A stretch of 64,000 nucleotides of DNA from Thiotrichaceae bacterium UBA4486 (GTDB taxonomy: Bacteria; Pseudomonadota; Gammaproteobacteria; Eutrophobiales; Eutrophobiaceae), in NCBI GenBank assembly GCA_002389045.1, contig DGNS01000008.1, forward strand, positions 1-64,000, written 5' to 3'. A program made the position numbers and the translations under genes. Shown here in pieces: positions 45,201-52,891 of this stretch. The notes beneath the pieces were generated by a model. That model was not told where the DNA came from. It saw nothing but the letters and a program-made list of their open reading frames with translations, and did no database searches. The first letter of the stretch is position 1. Every line of letters starts with the position of its first letter.

Positions 45201-46313
45201 ATGCATAACCTGCAAGAAAAGCAGGTCCGCACCCTGGACCTCGCGGAATTTGCTCATATAGCCGCCGACGAAACTGTCATTGTCGAACCCATACGGGATC
45301 GCACCCGGGAGCTGTTTGACAAAACCCTGGATTTGTTTGACCTGCAAAGCAGTGATAATCACGCAACTGACGGTGCAATCGATGTCTCCTCCAGGTTTAC
45401 AAACCGCTACATTCCACTCCACGATGACCTCAGGAAAATCTACCTTTTTGCCGAGGCGCTCGGCGGCTATGAACATCTCAATGAACTACTCAACGAACAC
45501 TCACCGGCCAATCTGCTGTCGGCTCGGATTGATAAACTGCTGGATGATGATTATCTGAAAAGCGAAGATGTACGGGTACTGGAAGAACAGCACGCCAATC
45601 TGACCACGGCACTGGAAAATGCCAACGAATACCTGAAAAAGCATGCCATTGAGGATTTTACCCGCGAGGAACTTACCGAATTGCATCACCTGCTGGTCAA
45701 TGCCAGCCGGCGGAGTAAACAGATCGTCAATCTCCTTGGCAAACACAAGATCCGTGAGATCGAACAGGCTGTGGAGAAACTGTACGCTTTTCATGAAAAA
45801 ATCCATTCGGTGGAGAAAACCGTAACCGGCATTTTCATGGTCGACAGCGAAGTGTTGTTCATACCGACAAGGGACCTGATTGAATGCGTCAATACCATTT
45901 TCAGCGGTGTCGGTAATCCCTACCTGGCCGACAATATTGACGGCGTTCTGCTGCTCGCGGCCAGAAATCTGCTGATTGAAGCCGTCACTTTCTATTCCTA
46001 CTATGGCAAGGAACGTATCTATAATCTGGTCAGCAAGGGCAGTAAAACCGTCAGTAACGCGGTGATTACCCACCATATACGCAGTGAAATCAGTGAACTG
46101 TTCAAGGCCTGCAAGACCGATAACAAACTGGTATTGAAACGCATCATGAAAGACGCCGAGAAGGAATTCGAGATATCAGTGGAAGCCATCCAGGCCGAAG
46201 CCGAACACAATGCCGTGGCCATTGTCAGGGATATGTTACCCAGACCCGAAGTGCCGAAAAGAGTAGTAAAAAAATCACTGTTCAATAAAATCATGTCCTG
46301 GTTCAGGAAATGA
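45201..46313 (+). CDS. Unrecognised helical protein
   Basis: The 370-residue product is not recognised. It is predominantly helical, with heptad-like stretches (about residues 110–200), an internal hydrophobic patch (FMVDSEVLFIPTRDLIECV) and a basic, hydrophobic C-terminus (VVKKSLFNKIMSWFRK) that could sit on a membrane. ATG 45201 is used instead of TTG 45186. It lies 139 bp after the big oxidoreductase and 64 bp before the cyclic-nucleotide-binding gene on the same strand, so they may be co-regulated. Confidence 0.7.
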   Translation: MHNLQEKQVRTLDLAEFAHIAADETVIVEPIRDRTRELFDKTLDLFDLQSSDNHATDGAIDVSSRFTNRYIPLHDDLRKIYLFAEALGGYEHLNELLNEHSPANLLSARIDKLLDDDYLKSEDVRVLEEQHANLTTALENANEYLKKHAIEDFTREELTELHHLLVNASRRSKQIVNLLGKHKIREIEQAVEKLYAFHEKIHSVEKTVTGIFMVDSEVLFIPTRDLIECVNTIFSGVGNPYLADNIDGVLLLAARNLLIEAVTFYSYYGKERIYNLVSKGSKTVSNAVITHHIRSEISELFKACKTDNKLVLKRIMKDAEKEFEISVEAIQAEAEHNAVAIVRDMLPRPEVPKRVVKKSLFNKIMSWFRK

Positions 46314-46377
46314 GCTATTGCATGGTTTCAGCAATATACAGATTGATAAATATTCCCGATACATAGAGTAACTATTC

Positions 46378-47238
46378 ATGATTGAAGACCCGCAAATCAT
46401 CCGTAATATCGAGCTGTTCAAATCGCTGTCTGAGGAGGCTATCAGTGTTATCCTGAAATCGAAGGAAAACAGCATAGAGGAATACCCGTCCAAACAGATC
46501 ATCCTCCGCGAAGATGAAATGGGCGATTGTATGTATGTCATCCTGGAAGGCACGGTCGAGGTCATGATCCGGGGTGGCTCAGGCAACCGTGAAATCACCA
46601 TCGCCACGCTGAGAGCCGGGGACTTCTTCGGTGAACAGGCGCTGTTACCCGAAGGCACCGGCCGGCGTAATGCCACGGTACGGGCACTGCATCCGTCGAA
46701 ACTGTTCAAGATCGACAAGAAATACGTGCTTCTCGGCGTCAAGAAAGACGTCACCGAACCGCAGAGCGAGGATATCACCGAAATCAACCCGAATCTGCCG
46801 GGCCACGAGGTGCGTGACCTGATCATGAAGATGCGCCTGTTCCAGTCGCTGGGCCGCGAGGAACTGATCAGCATTGATGACTGGACACGGGTCCTGACAG
46901 TGGGCCCCGGCGAGTTTGTTATCAAGGAAGACGAGGAAGGTGACTATCTCTACGTGGTTCTGGAAGGCATCGTCGATGTATTCAATTTTGACGATGAAGA
47001 CAAGATTGTCGTTCTGGCCAGACTTGAACCCGGCACCTACTTCGGCGAACAGGCCCTGCTCGCTGAAGAAAAGGGCAAACGCAATGCCTATGTAAGAACC
47101 GACGGCCAGGCCCGTCTCATACAGATCCCGAAGGAGTATTTCCGTCTGCTGGTGAACCGGGACAGTGAACTCGCCGCCGAGTTGAAAAAAGCCGGCGAGC
47201 AGCAACGCGCGACCATCAGGAAATTGCAGGGAGATTAA
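46378..47238 (+). CDS. Protein with two cyclic-nucleotide-binding domains
   Basis: The 286-residue protein consists of two cNMP-binding domains (about residues 10–125 and 150–270) and a short C-terminal helix. Each has a phosphate-binding cassette: FFGEQALLPEGTGRRNATV and YFGEQALLAEEKGKRNAYV, both keeping the FGE and Arg that contact the cyclic phosphate. No DNA-binding helix-turn-helix or enzyme domain follows, unlike CRP, so it is a ligand sensor or regulatory subunit that needs a partner. A partner in the neighbouring genes (helical protein or ABC exporter) is plausible but unproven. Confidence 0.88.
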   Translation: MIEDPQIIRNIELFKSLSEEAISVILKSKENSIEEYPSKQIILREDEMGDCMYVILEGTVEVMIRGGSGNREITIATLRAGDFFGEQALLPEGTGRRNATVRALHPSKLFKIDKKYVLLGVKKDVTEPQSEDITEINPNLPGHEVRDLIMKMRLFQSLGREELISIDDWTRVLTVGPGEFVIKEDEEGDYLYVVLEGIVDVFNFDDEDKIVVLARLEPGTYFGEQALLAEEKGKRNAYVRTDGQARLIQIPKEYFRLLVNRDSELAAELKKAGEQQRATIRKLQGD

Positions 47239-47322
47239 CGCTCGCGCTCCGGTGCCGGTCACACCTCGCGGAACCGGTCTGTTATCATTGCCGCCTTCAG
47301 TTTCGCCCGAACCTCTCAGCCT

Positions 47323-48243
47323 GTGAAAGCACTATCGATTGAAAACCTGACCAAGACCTATGCCAACGGCCTCAAGGCCTTGAAGGGGATCTCACTGGAT
47401 GTCGAGGAAGGTGATTTTTTTGCACTGCTGGGCCCCAACGGCGCCGGCAAATCCACCACCATCGGCATAATTTCCTCGCTGATCAACAAGACCTCGGGAA
47501 AGATCCGTGTCTGCGGTTACGATATCGATTCCGATTTTGACAAGGCCAGATCCTGCATCGGCATCGTTCCCCAGGAAATCAACTTCAACCAGTTCGAAAC
47601 CTGCCTGGAGATCGTACTGAACCAGGGCGGCTATTACGGCATCCGCCGATCGCTGGCGCGGGAACGGGCGGAAAAATACCTGGGCCAGCTGGGCCTGTGG
47701 CAGCGCCGTGATGATGTTTCCAGAACCCTCTCGGGAGGCCTCAAGCGCCGGCTCATGATCGCCCGCGCCCTGATCCACGAGCCCAGGATGCTGATCCTGG
47801 ATGAACCTACCGCCGGTGTCGATGTGGAACTGCGCAGATCCATGTGGGATTTCCTGACCGGCCTGAACCGGCAGGGCACCACCATAATACTGACCACCCA
47901 TTACCTCGAGGAAGCGGAACGCCTGTGTCGTAACATCGCTATCATCGACCACGGACTGATCATTGAAAACACAAATATGAGAGGACTGCTCAATAAACTC
48001 AGCAATGAAACCTTTATCCTTGAGTTGCGTAACCGCATCCCGGAAAACTTCAGTGTTCCCGGCCATGAGACCCGCGTGCTGGATGAACACTGCATCGAGA
48101 TCGATGTCGGCAAGGACCAACTCCTGAATACCCTGTATGAGGAACTGACACGTTTGAATATCGAGGTACTGAGTATGCGCAACAAGTCCAATCGCCTTGA
48201 GGAACTGTTTCTGACCCTCGTCGATAACAAACAAAACAGTTAA
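47323..48243 (+). CDS. yadG: ABC-2 type exporter ATPase, YadG-like
   Basis: The 306-residue ATPase (E. coli YadG 308) has Walker A LLGPNGAGKSTTIGIISSL, the signature SGGLKRRLMIARAL, Walker B LILDEPTAGVD and the H-loop TTHYLEEAE. The IISSLINKTSGKI stretch is typical of YadG. The start codon is GTG at 47323. The permease follows after 10 bp, the standard yadG–yadH pair; the transported substrate is unknown in the family. Confidence 0.9.
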   Translation: MKALSIENLTKTYANGLKALKGISLDVEEGDFFALLGPNGAGKSTTIGIISSLINKTSGKIRVCGYDIDSDFDKARSCIGIVPQEINFNQFETCLEIVLNQGGYYGIRRSLARERAEKYLGQLGLWQRRDDVSRTLSGGLKRRLMIARALIHEPRMLILDEPTAGVDVELRRSMWDFLTGLNRQGTTIILTTHYLEEAERLCRNIAIIDHGLIIENTNMRGLLNKLSNETFILELRNRIPENFSVPGHETRVLDEHCIEIDVGKDQLLNTLYEELTRLNIEVLSMRNKSNRLEELFLTLVDNKQNS

Positions 48244-48253
48244 CAGGACCAAC

Positions 48254-49027
48254 ATGGGTACAGAGAAAATATTTATTGCATTGCTTACCATAGCCTCCCG
48301 GGAAATACGCCGGATCCTGAGGATCTGGTTACAGACCATCCTGCCCCCCGCTGTCAGCATGACCCTGTATTTTATTATTTTCGGCAGCCTTATCGGTCCG
48401 CGCATCGGTCCCATGGATGGATTCAGTTACATGGAATTCATCGCGCCCGGGATTATCATGATGTCCATCATCAATAACTCCTACGCCAACGTGGTATCGT
48501 CGTTTTTCGGATCCAAATTCCAGAAGCACATCGAGGAAATGCTGGTGGCGCCAATACCGAATTTCATAATCTTGCTGGGTTTTGTCAGCGGTGGCGTGGC
48601 CCGCGGTCTGATGGTCGGCGCGGTCGTAACGATCGTTGCAATGTTTTTTACCGACTTGCAGGTGCATCATACAGGCATTGTTATTACGGTCGTGCTGCTT
48701 ACCTCGATCCTGTTTTCTCTGGGCGGGCTGATAAATGCGATTTTTGCCAGAAAATTTGACGATGTTTCCATCATTCCGACTTTCGTTCTGACACCGCTGA
48801 TCTATCTGGGCGGTGTCTTCTACTCAATCAGTCTGCTGCCGCAGGTCTGGCAAAAAGTATCCACCTTCAACCCGATACTCTACATGGTTAACGCCTTCCG
48901 CTACGGCATGCTGGGCGTCTCCGACATCGAGATCACTCACGCCTTCGCAATCATCCTGTTGTTCATCGTTGCACTCGGAACCTTCGCCATGGTGCTGCTG
49001 AACCGTGGCACGGGGATCAAGACGTAA
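48254..49027 (+). CDS. yadH: ABC-2 type exporter permease, YadH-like
   Basis: This 257-residue integral membrane protein (E. coli YadH 256) has six hydrophobic segments and the ABC-2 permease patterns FGSLIGPRIGPMDGFSYMEF and PLIYLGGVFYSISLLP. It would form the membrane dimer for the ATPase encoded just upstream. It is the last recognisable core gene before the cassette array. Confidence 0.9.
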   Translation: MGTEKIFIALLTIASREIRRILRIWLQTILPPAVSMTLYFIIFGSLIGPRIGPMDGFSYMEFIAPGIIMMSIINNSYANVVSSFFGSKFQKHIEEMLVAPIPNFIILLGFVSGGVARGLMVGAVVTIVAMFFTDLQVHHTGIVITVVLLTSILFSLGGLINAIFARKFDDVSIIPTFVLTPLIYLGGVFYSISLLPQVWQKVSTFNPILYMVNAFRYGMLGVSDIEITHAFAIILLFIVALGTFAMVLLNRGTGIKT

Positions 49028-49336
49028 ATTACCGAAAGCAATTCCTGCATCTCGAAATAAACGTCGCAAATGCCGGAATCTGGTATCTGGAGTCTGGTAA
49101 TTTATACCGGCCACGGGCCGTGTTTGCCCCGTTTAATAATTCGGGAGTATACTCAATTCACTTGCGTAACGGCATGAATGCAATGGAGAACACCGGGACA
49201 TTCCACCTCGACCCATCGCGCAATAGTCGGCCCGCCACGCCGGATAAGAATCTTGTACCGGCCAGAATGGCCGTGTTTGCCGCTTTCAATAACACACAAA
49301 ACCAGTAAAGAATAGACGCTAACGGTATGAGTTCAA
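49028..49336. other. Intergenic stretch between YadH and the first attC site
   Basis: No convincing gene or integrase is visible in these 309 bp. A 62-codon GTG-initiated frame (49120–49308) is possible but not supported. The stretch holds an imperfect direct repeat, listed separately. It would be the expected place for an attI site or a degraded first cassette, but neither can be shown. Confidence 0.5.
49105..49293. repeat. Imperfect 36-bp direct repeat
   Basis: TACCGGCCA…GGCCGTGTTTGCC…AATAA occurs at 49105–49140 and again at 49256–49293, with offset about 151 bp. Each copy contains a short CCGGCC/GGCCG palindrome. The copies are similar but not identical. Confidence 0.55.
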
Positions 49337-49411
49337 ACATAACAGGCAGGCAATTCATCCAACCGGCAGCGCGTCATATTCGGCGTGCGTTCCGTATATT
49401 AACTGTTAGAC
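49337..49411 (+). repeat. Candidate integron attC site 1 (upstream of first cassette)
   Basis: R''-like box ACATAAC (49337–49343) and a perfect GTTRRRY box GTTAGAC (49405–49411) bound 75 bp, with TAACAG/CTGTTA complementary at the ends. Internal pairing is weaker than in the later sites. The next gene begins 17 bp after it. Confidence 0.5.
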
Positions 49412-49427
49412 GCGGGAAGCCGTAGGC

Positions 49428-50156
49428 ATGCGAACCGGAATCCTCATCGTGGGATCGCTGTGGTGGGACACACGCGAGGAGCGAACGAAGTGGCGTGAAG
49501 AAAGTCTCTTGCTCAAAGAGGCAATTCGCGTGAAGGCCCCGCTGCGTTACAGTCGTCGATCTCAATCGAGAGGCGGCACGTTCACTATGGTCTTATCAAC
49601 GACCGGCGGTTATGGTGAAGCCCTAATCGTGCCGTGTCGGAATGAAGCATCAACGCTCGACGCTCTTGTAACCGAGGCTGAACACCTGTGGGCTGCGGAG
49701 CAACCGGGGGCGGCCGCAGGAAGTATCTCGGCAGCGTGGGGTAGCGTCGGAGTCCGGTTTCGCGATGAATCGGTTGCCTGCTACGTTGTGGAGGGGTGGG
49801 CGGACCATTTTGCGAACAATGGCAAAGCGGTACCGCCAATCACTACAACCGGCAAGCTGAATATTCCTTGGCCTTTTTCAGGCACAACCGATGCTGTTAC
49901 AACTCTTGATCTGATACTGGCTACTGCCACGCAAGCGGAGTCGACGCCGTCCACTCCTGAAAAAGTCGCCGACGCCTGGATAGAGCAAGACGAAGGGCAA
50001 GAAGCTTATTTCTTCGAAAACGTGCGATATGGAATACGGACGCCGGAAGATGTCGCTATATGGCGTCGCATCGAACAGCGAAAGCCGGAATGGCTGTCTA
50101 ATAGCCAATACTCTGATGTTGTCGAAATATTACGCGCGGAAGCAAGCAGCGTCTAA
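49428..50156 (+). CDS. Cassette 1: unrecognised protein with GGCT-like start
   Basis: The 242-residue soluble protein starts MRTGILIVGSLWWD, which resembles the YGSL loop of gamma-glutamylcyclotransferase-like proteins. It contains TFTMVLSTTGGYGEALIVPC and a conserved-looking AEHLWAAEQ segment. The likeness is too weak for a function. It starts just after one attC candidate and its stop codon lies inside the next (GTCTAAC), the normal geometry of an integron gene cassette. Base composition is GC-rich, unlike cassettes 3–5. Confidence 0.65.
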   Translation: MRTGILIVGSLWWDTREERTKWREESLLLKEAIRVKAPLRYSRRSQSRGGTFTMVLSTTGGYGEALIVPCRNEASTLDALVTEAEHLWAAEQPGAAAGSISAAWGSVGVRFRDESVACYVVEGWADHFANNGKAVPPITTTGKLNIPWPFSGTTDAVTTLDLILATATQAESTPSTPEKVADAWIEQDEGQEAYFFENVRYGIRTPEDVAIWRRIEQRKPEWLSNSQYSDVVEILRAEASSV

Positions 50157-50250
50157 CATTCAGATGCAGCGGACGTGTCAAAGGTGTCACGTCTTTTGCT
50201 TGCGCAAAAGCCGCGCCACTTTTGCTACGTCGCTGATCTGAGCGTTGTAT
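50151..50250 (+). repeat. Candidate integron attC site 2
   Basis: It begins with a perfect RYYYAAC (GTCTAAC) and ends with GTTGTAT (6 of 7 to GTTRRRY). The arms TCAGATGCAGCGGACGT and ACGTCGCTGATCTGA pair with extra-helical bases, and the centre has CTTTTGC…GCAAAAG. That is the folded single-strand layout of attC. Confidence 0.8.
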
Positions 50251-50264
50251 TTCATGAGAAGGTC

Positions 50265-51143
50265 ATGCGATTTGAAGTTAATCACCTTGAATCATATGAC
50301 GATGAGGCGCTTATAGATGAGTTGCGCCGTGTGGCCGCCCTGCTCGGTAAACCGAAGCTTACGCTTAAGGAATTCTCCGAAAACGCAAAGGTCCACGGAT
50401 CGACCCTCCAGAAACGGTTTGGCGGATGGAGAGGGGCACTCCGGGCGGCTGGGCTTTCTGATCGCGCCGATCAAAGCAATGTCAGGAAGACGAAAAGCGA
50501 GACGCTTTCTGCAATGAAGCAGATTGCTGAGAAGCTAGGAAAAGAGTCAATCACCCTCCGGGAGTTTGAAGCGCATTCGGGAATGACAGGCGGCCCAGTG
50601 TGCCGGATTTTCGGGTCCTGGGGTGCGGCGCTGAGCGCAGCAGGGCTGCAACAATCAGCGCTTGGGAAGCGATATTCGGACGAAGAATGCTATGAAAATA
50701 TGCTCTCTGTATGGACTCACTATGGCAGACCTCCTCAGCATGACGAAATGAACGAGCCACCCTCATTGGTCGGATCGATGGCTTATGTCAGGCGGTGGGG
50801 GACGTGGCGAAAGGCGTTAGAGGCTTTTGTTGAGCGAGTGAACTCCAGGGAGGAAGAGATCAATCCTGATTCCCGCCCTCAGGAAGCTGGAAAGCAACAG
50901 CCTAAAGAGCAAAGCAAGGACAAACGTGGCCCGCGCGACATCCCGTTATCATTGCGCTATTTCGTCCTGAAACGTGATGAGTTCCGGTGCGTTGTCTGCG
51001 GTGAATCGCCAGGAATTACGAGAGGAGTGGTGCTCCGCGTAGACCATACCCATCCTTGGTCTAAGGGCGGAGCAACAGTGGCCGAGAATCTGCGTACTAC
51101 ATGTCAAGCATGCAATCTCGGAAAGGGAGTATCCCCCGCATGA
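50265..51143 (+). CDS. Cassette 2: HNH endonuclease with homing-endonuclease-type repeats
   Basis: The 292-residue product carries three copies of a roughly 55-residue repeat of the kind found in homing endonucleases (KRFGGWRGALRAAGL, RIFGSWGAALSAAGL, RRWGTWRKALEAF), which are thought to bind DNA. A charged linker and a C-terminal HNH nuclease follow (CVVCGESPG, then LRVDHTHPWSKGG, then CQACNLGKG), with zinc Cys pairs and the catalytic His. ATG 50265 is chosen because upstream codons back to 50175 fall in the attC site. The stop is 5 bp before the next attC. A nuclease in a cassette could be a defence, mobility or selfish element. Confidence 0.82.
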   Translation: MRFEVNHLESYDDEALIDELRRVAALLGKPKLTLKEFSENAKVHGSTLQKRFGGWRGALRAAGLSDRADQSNVRKTKSETLSAMKQIAEKLGKESITLREFEAHSGMTGGPVCRIFGSWGAALSAAGLQQSALGKRYSDEECYENMLSVWTHYGRPPQHDEMNEPPSLVGSMAYVRRWGTWRKALEAFVERVNSREEEINPDSRPQEAGKQQPKEQSKDKRGPRDIPLSLRYFVLKRDEFRCVVCGESPGITRGVVLRVDHTHPWSKGGATVAENLRTTCQACNLGKGVSPA

Positions 51144-51147
51144 TGAA

Positions 51148-51219
51148 ATACAACAAGGCGCTCCAGCCGACCGTCAAAACGCTGCGCGTTTTGCCGTCGG
51201 CTGAGCTATCACGTTATAG
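51148..51219 (+). repeat. Candidate integron attC site 3
   Basis: R''-like ATACAAC and R'-like GTTATAG bound 72 bp. AGCCGACCGTCAAAACGC pairs with GCGTTTTGCCGTCGGCT with one extra-helical base, a very strong attC-type hairpin right after the HNH stop. Confidence 0.75.
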
Positions 51220-51263
51220 GCAAAAGGGCACGCTGGCTAATTCTTGATCCATCGTATGGGATT

Positions 51264-51953
51264 ATGTTTGACGAAAAGGCATTAAACGATTTCTATTCTG
51301 AAATATCTTCTTCTGAGGGTATGGAAATAGCGACGTTTCAAAATATGGTAGCGTCACTTTTTGCGGATAACCGTATAGACCACGATATAAAAGAATATCG
51401 GCTGGGTAGTAATTCCTGGAAAAAACTGAGAGATGAAGTTGCGCCAGTGTCAAGATTCCTTGAGTTTAACCATGTTGAAGCTAATCGAGTCCGTTTCCCT
51501 CTAGACAATCACACACCAGATTGCTGGTTAATGTCTAGCAACGGTAACGATCGAGGCTTGGAAGTCACAATTGAGAGTGGGCGAGAAAAATATCATCTAG
51601 CAACCGAACTGAATAAAGAAGGGATGGGGCGTGGTTTTGTTGGCCTTCAAGATGATGACCCTCAGTCAGAGTTTAACCATAGTATGTCTAGGCCTCGCGT
51701 AATGTATTCATCCGAGCAAGCACTCGAAGCAACAAAGCAAGGAATAACGCGGTGTCTTTCAAGAAAGAATCAGCCTGAAAAATACAGGCATATTTACTGT
51801 CTGTTAATTCAGGCACATTTAAACGCCCTTCCACGCGACCGATGGGATGCAATTAAAGAAGAATTAGTGAGGGAGGCAAATGCGCTTTCATTCCAAGAAA
51901 TACATGTTATTGGAGACGTAGGTAATGATGTATGGGGTTTCCAAATAAAGTAA
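51264..51953 (+). CDS. Cassette 3: unrecognised soluble protein
   Basis: The 229-residue protein is not recognised. It is mixed alpha/beta, with an acidic N-terminus and a central segment PDCWLMSSNGNDRGLEVTIE that has the spacing of a PD-(D/E)xK nuclease core but with Thr in place of the catalytic Lys, so no enzyme claim is made. ATG 51264 follows an attC by 44 bp and the stop lies 9 bp before the next one. Its DNA is much more AT-rich than cassettes 1 and 2, which points to a separate origin. Confidence 0.6.
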   Translation: MFDEKALNDFYSEISSSEGMEIATFQNMVASLFADNRIDHDIKEYRLGSNSWKKLRDEVAPVSRFLEFNHVEANRVRFPLDNHTPDCWLMSSNGNDRGLEVTIESGREKYHLATELNKEGMGRGFVGLQDDDPQSEFNHSMSRPRVMYSSEQALEATKQGITRCLSRKNQPEKYRHIYCLLIQAHLNALPRDRWDAIKEELVREANALSFQEIHVIGDVGNDVWGFQIK

Positions 51954-51961
51954 GTATATGC

Positions 51962-52039
51962 CTATAACAATCACATTAAATACGCTCCCTACGGTCGCCG
52001 GACGCTCGTGCCTCGCGCCGTTTATGTGAAGTGTTAGTA
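51962..52039 (+). repeat. Candidate integron attC site 4
   Basis: CTATAAC and GTTAGTA bound 78 bp. TCACATTAAA and TTTATGTGA pair with one extra-helical base and TAACA pairs with TGTTA. The middle is a CG-rich variable region. The boxes deviate from consensus but the fold is attC-like. Confidence 0.7.
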
Positions 52040-52103
52040 ATACATAATGTACTGGACAGAGTGAACAAAGAACATGTTTCTGTGTAATACAAATAGGTGA
52101 GAT

Positions 52104-52775
52104 ATGACTAAAAAAGATAGGGTTATTGTAGTGATATCGATTGCTTGGCCATTATTAGTCATTTTCTACATTGAACCTTGGGGTTGGAGTAGCATCAACA
52201 GTGTTTGGCTATATCCAATAGCAGGATTTGGTTTTCTTCCGGTTGCATTATATTGGGCATATAGGTTTATTAAAGGCGGGAAGAAGGAATTCGATGCTAC
52301 GACAATAAAAAATTCAAAAATAATTATGAGTAAAAAGCACGATGACAAATTGGCGCTTGAACATCTCTCCATTATCGATATGGAAAGGGTAATGAAATCG
52401 TTAGATTATATTTCTGAATTTGAAAATCAGCATTTAAAGGCTGCTTTGTTCAGAGATGCTGTCATTTCCTACGCTAAACCTTTTTCCAGCAACAAGTTCA
52501 GCGACCAATCTAAGGGACTTCGTATCAGTTTTAACCATGTTCCAAATGAAATGACGTCCTTGCATAAGGAGATAATTAATTTACGAAATGAGTTAATTGC
52601 CCATACTGATATGACTCTTCAAAATCCAAGGATCAAAAAATATGAAGATGAGGTAGGTAAGAATTATTCTATGACGGTCGCTGGATATGAAACGATTCAC
52701 AAAGAACATTTATTTGGGCCGCTATATAAGTTGGCAAAAGCGGTTCATGGTAGCCTTATTGCTGCACGCAGTTAG
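52104..52775 (+). CDS. Cassette 4: membrane-anchored protein with HEPN-like Rx5H motif
   Basis: The 223-residue protein has two hydrophobic N-terminal segments (about residues 7–24 and 34–53) and then a helical cytosolic domain. Near its C-terminus RNELIAH (Arg161 to His167) has the Rx4–6H spacing of HEPN-fold ribonucleases, set in helices as in that fold. HEPN proteins often act in defence or toxin–antitoxin systems. Membrane tethering plus one HEPN-like domain would suit an abortive-infection-like role, but the motif alone is weak evidence. The gene has an AGGTGAG ribosome site. It is AT-rich. Confidence 0.62.
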   Translation: MTKKDRVIVVISIAWPLLVIFYIEPWGWSSINSVWLYPIAGFGFLPVALYWAYRFIKGGKKEFDATTIKNSKIIMSKKHDDKLALEHLSIIDMERVMKSLDYISEFENQHLKAALFRDAVISYAKPFSSNKFSDQSKGLRISFNHVPNEMTSLHKEIINLRNELIAHTDMTLQNPRIKKYEDEVGKNYSMTVAGYETIHKEHLFGPLYKLAKAVHGSLIAARS

Positions 52776-52790
52776 ATGGTCGAAAATGAT

Positions 52791-52871
52791 TTCTAACAAG
52801 GCAAATTCACTCGGACAGCCAAATTCGTCGCTTCGCTCCGTTTTATCTGCCGATGATTTGCGACGTTATGC
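52791..52871 (+). repeat. Candidate integron attC site 5
   Basis: TTCTAAC and GTTATGC (both 6 of 7) bound 81 bp. GCAAATTCACTCGGACAG pairs with CTGCCGATGATTTGC, leaving extra-helical bases on one strand as in typical attC sites. Confidence 0.82.
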
Positions 52872-52891
52872 AACTAAGAGGATTCAGTGAA

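Noticed and set aside
47392..48414. 340-codon minus-strand frame
   Set aside because: It is opposite the YadG/YadH genes and carries no motif of its own.
49120..49308. 62-codon plus-strand frame before the first attC
   Set aside because: It starts at GTG inside a direct repeat, has no ribosome site and no recognisable features. It ends 28 bp before an attC, so it could be an eroded cassette, but support is too thin.
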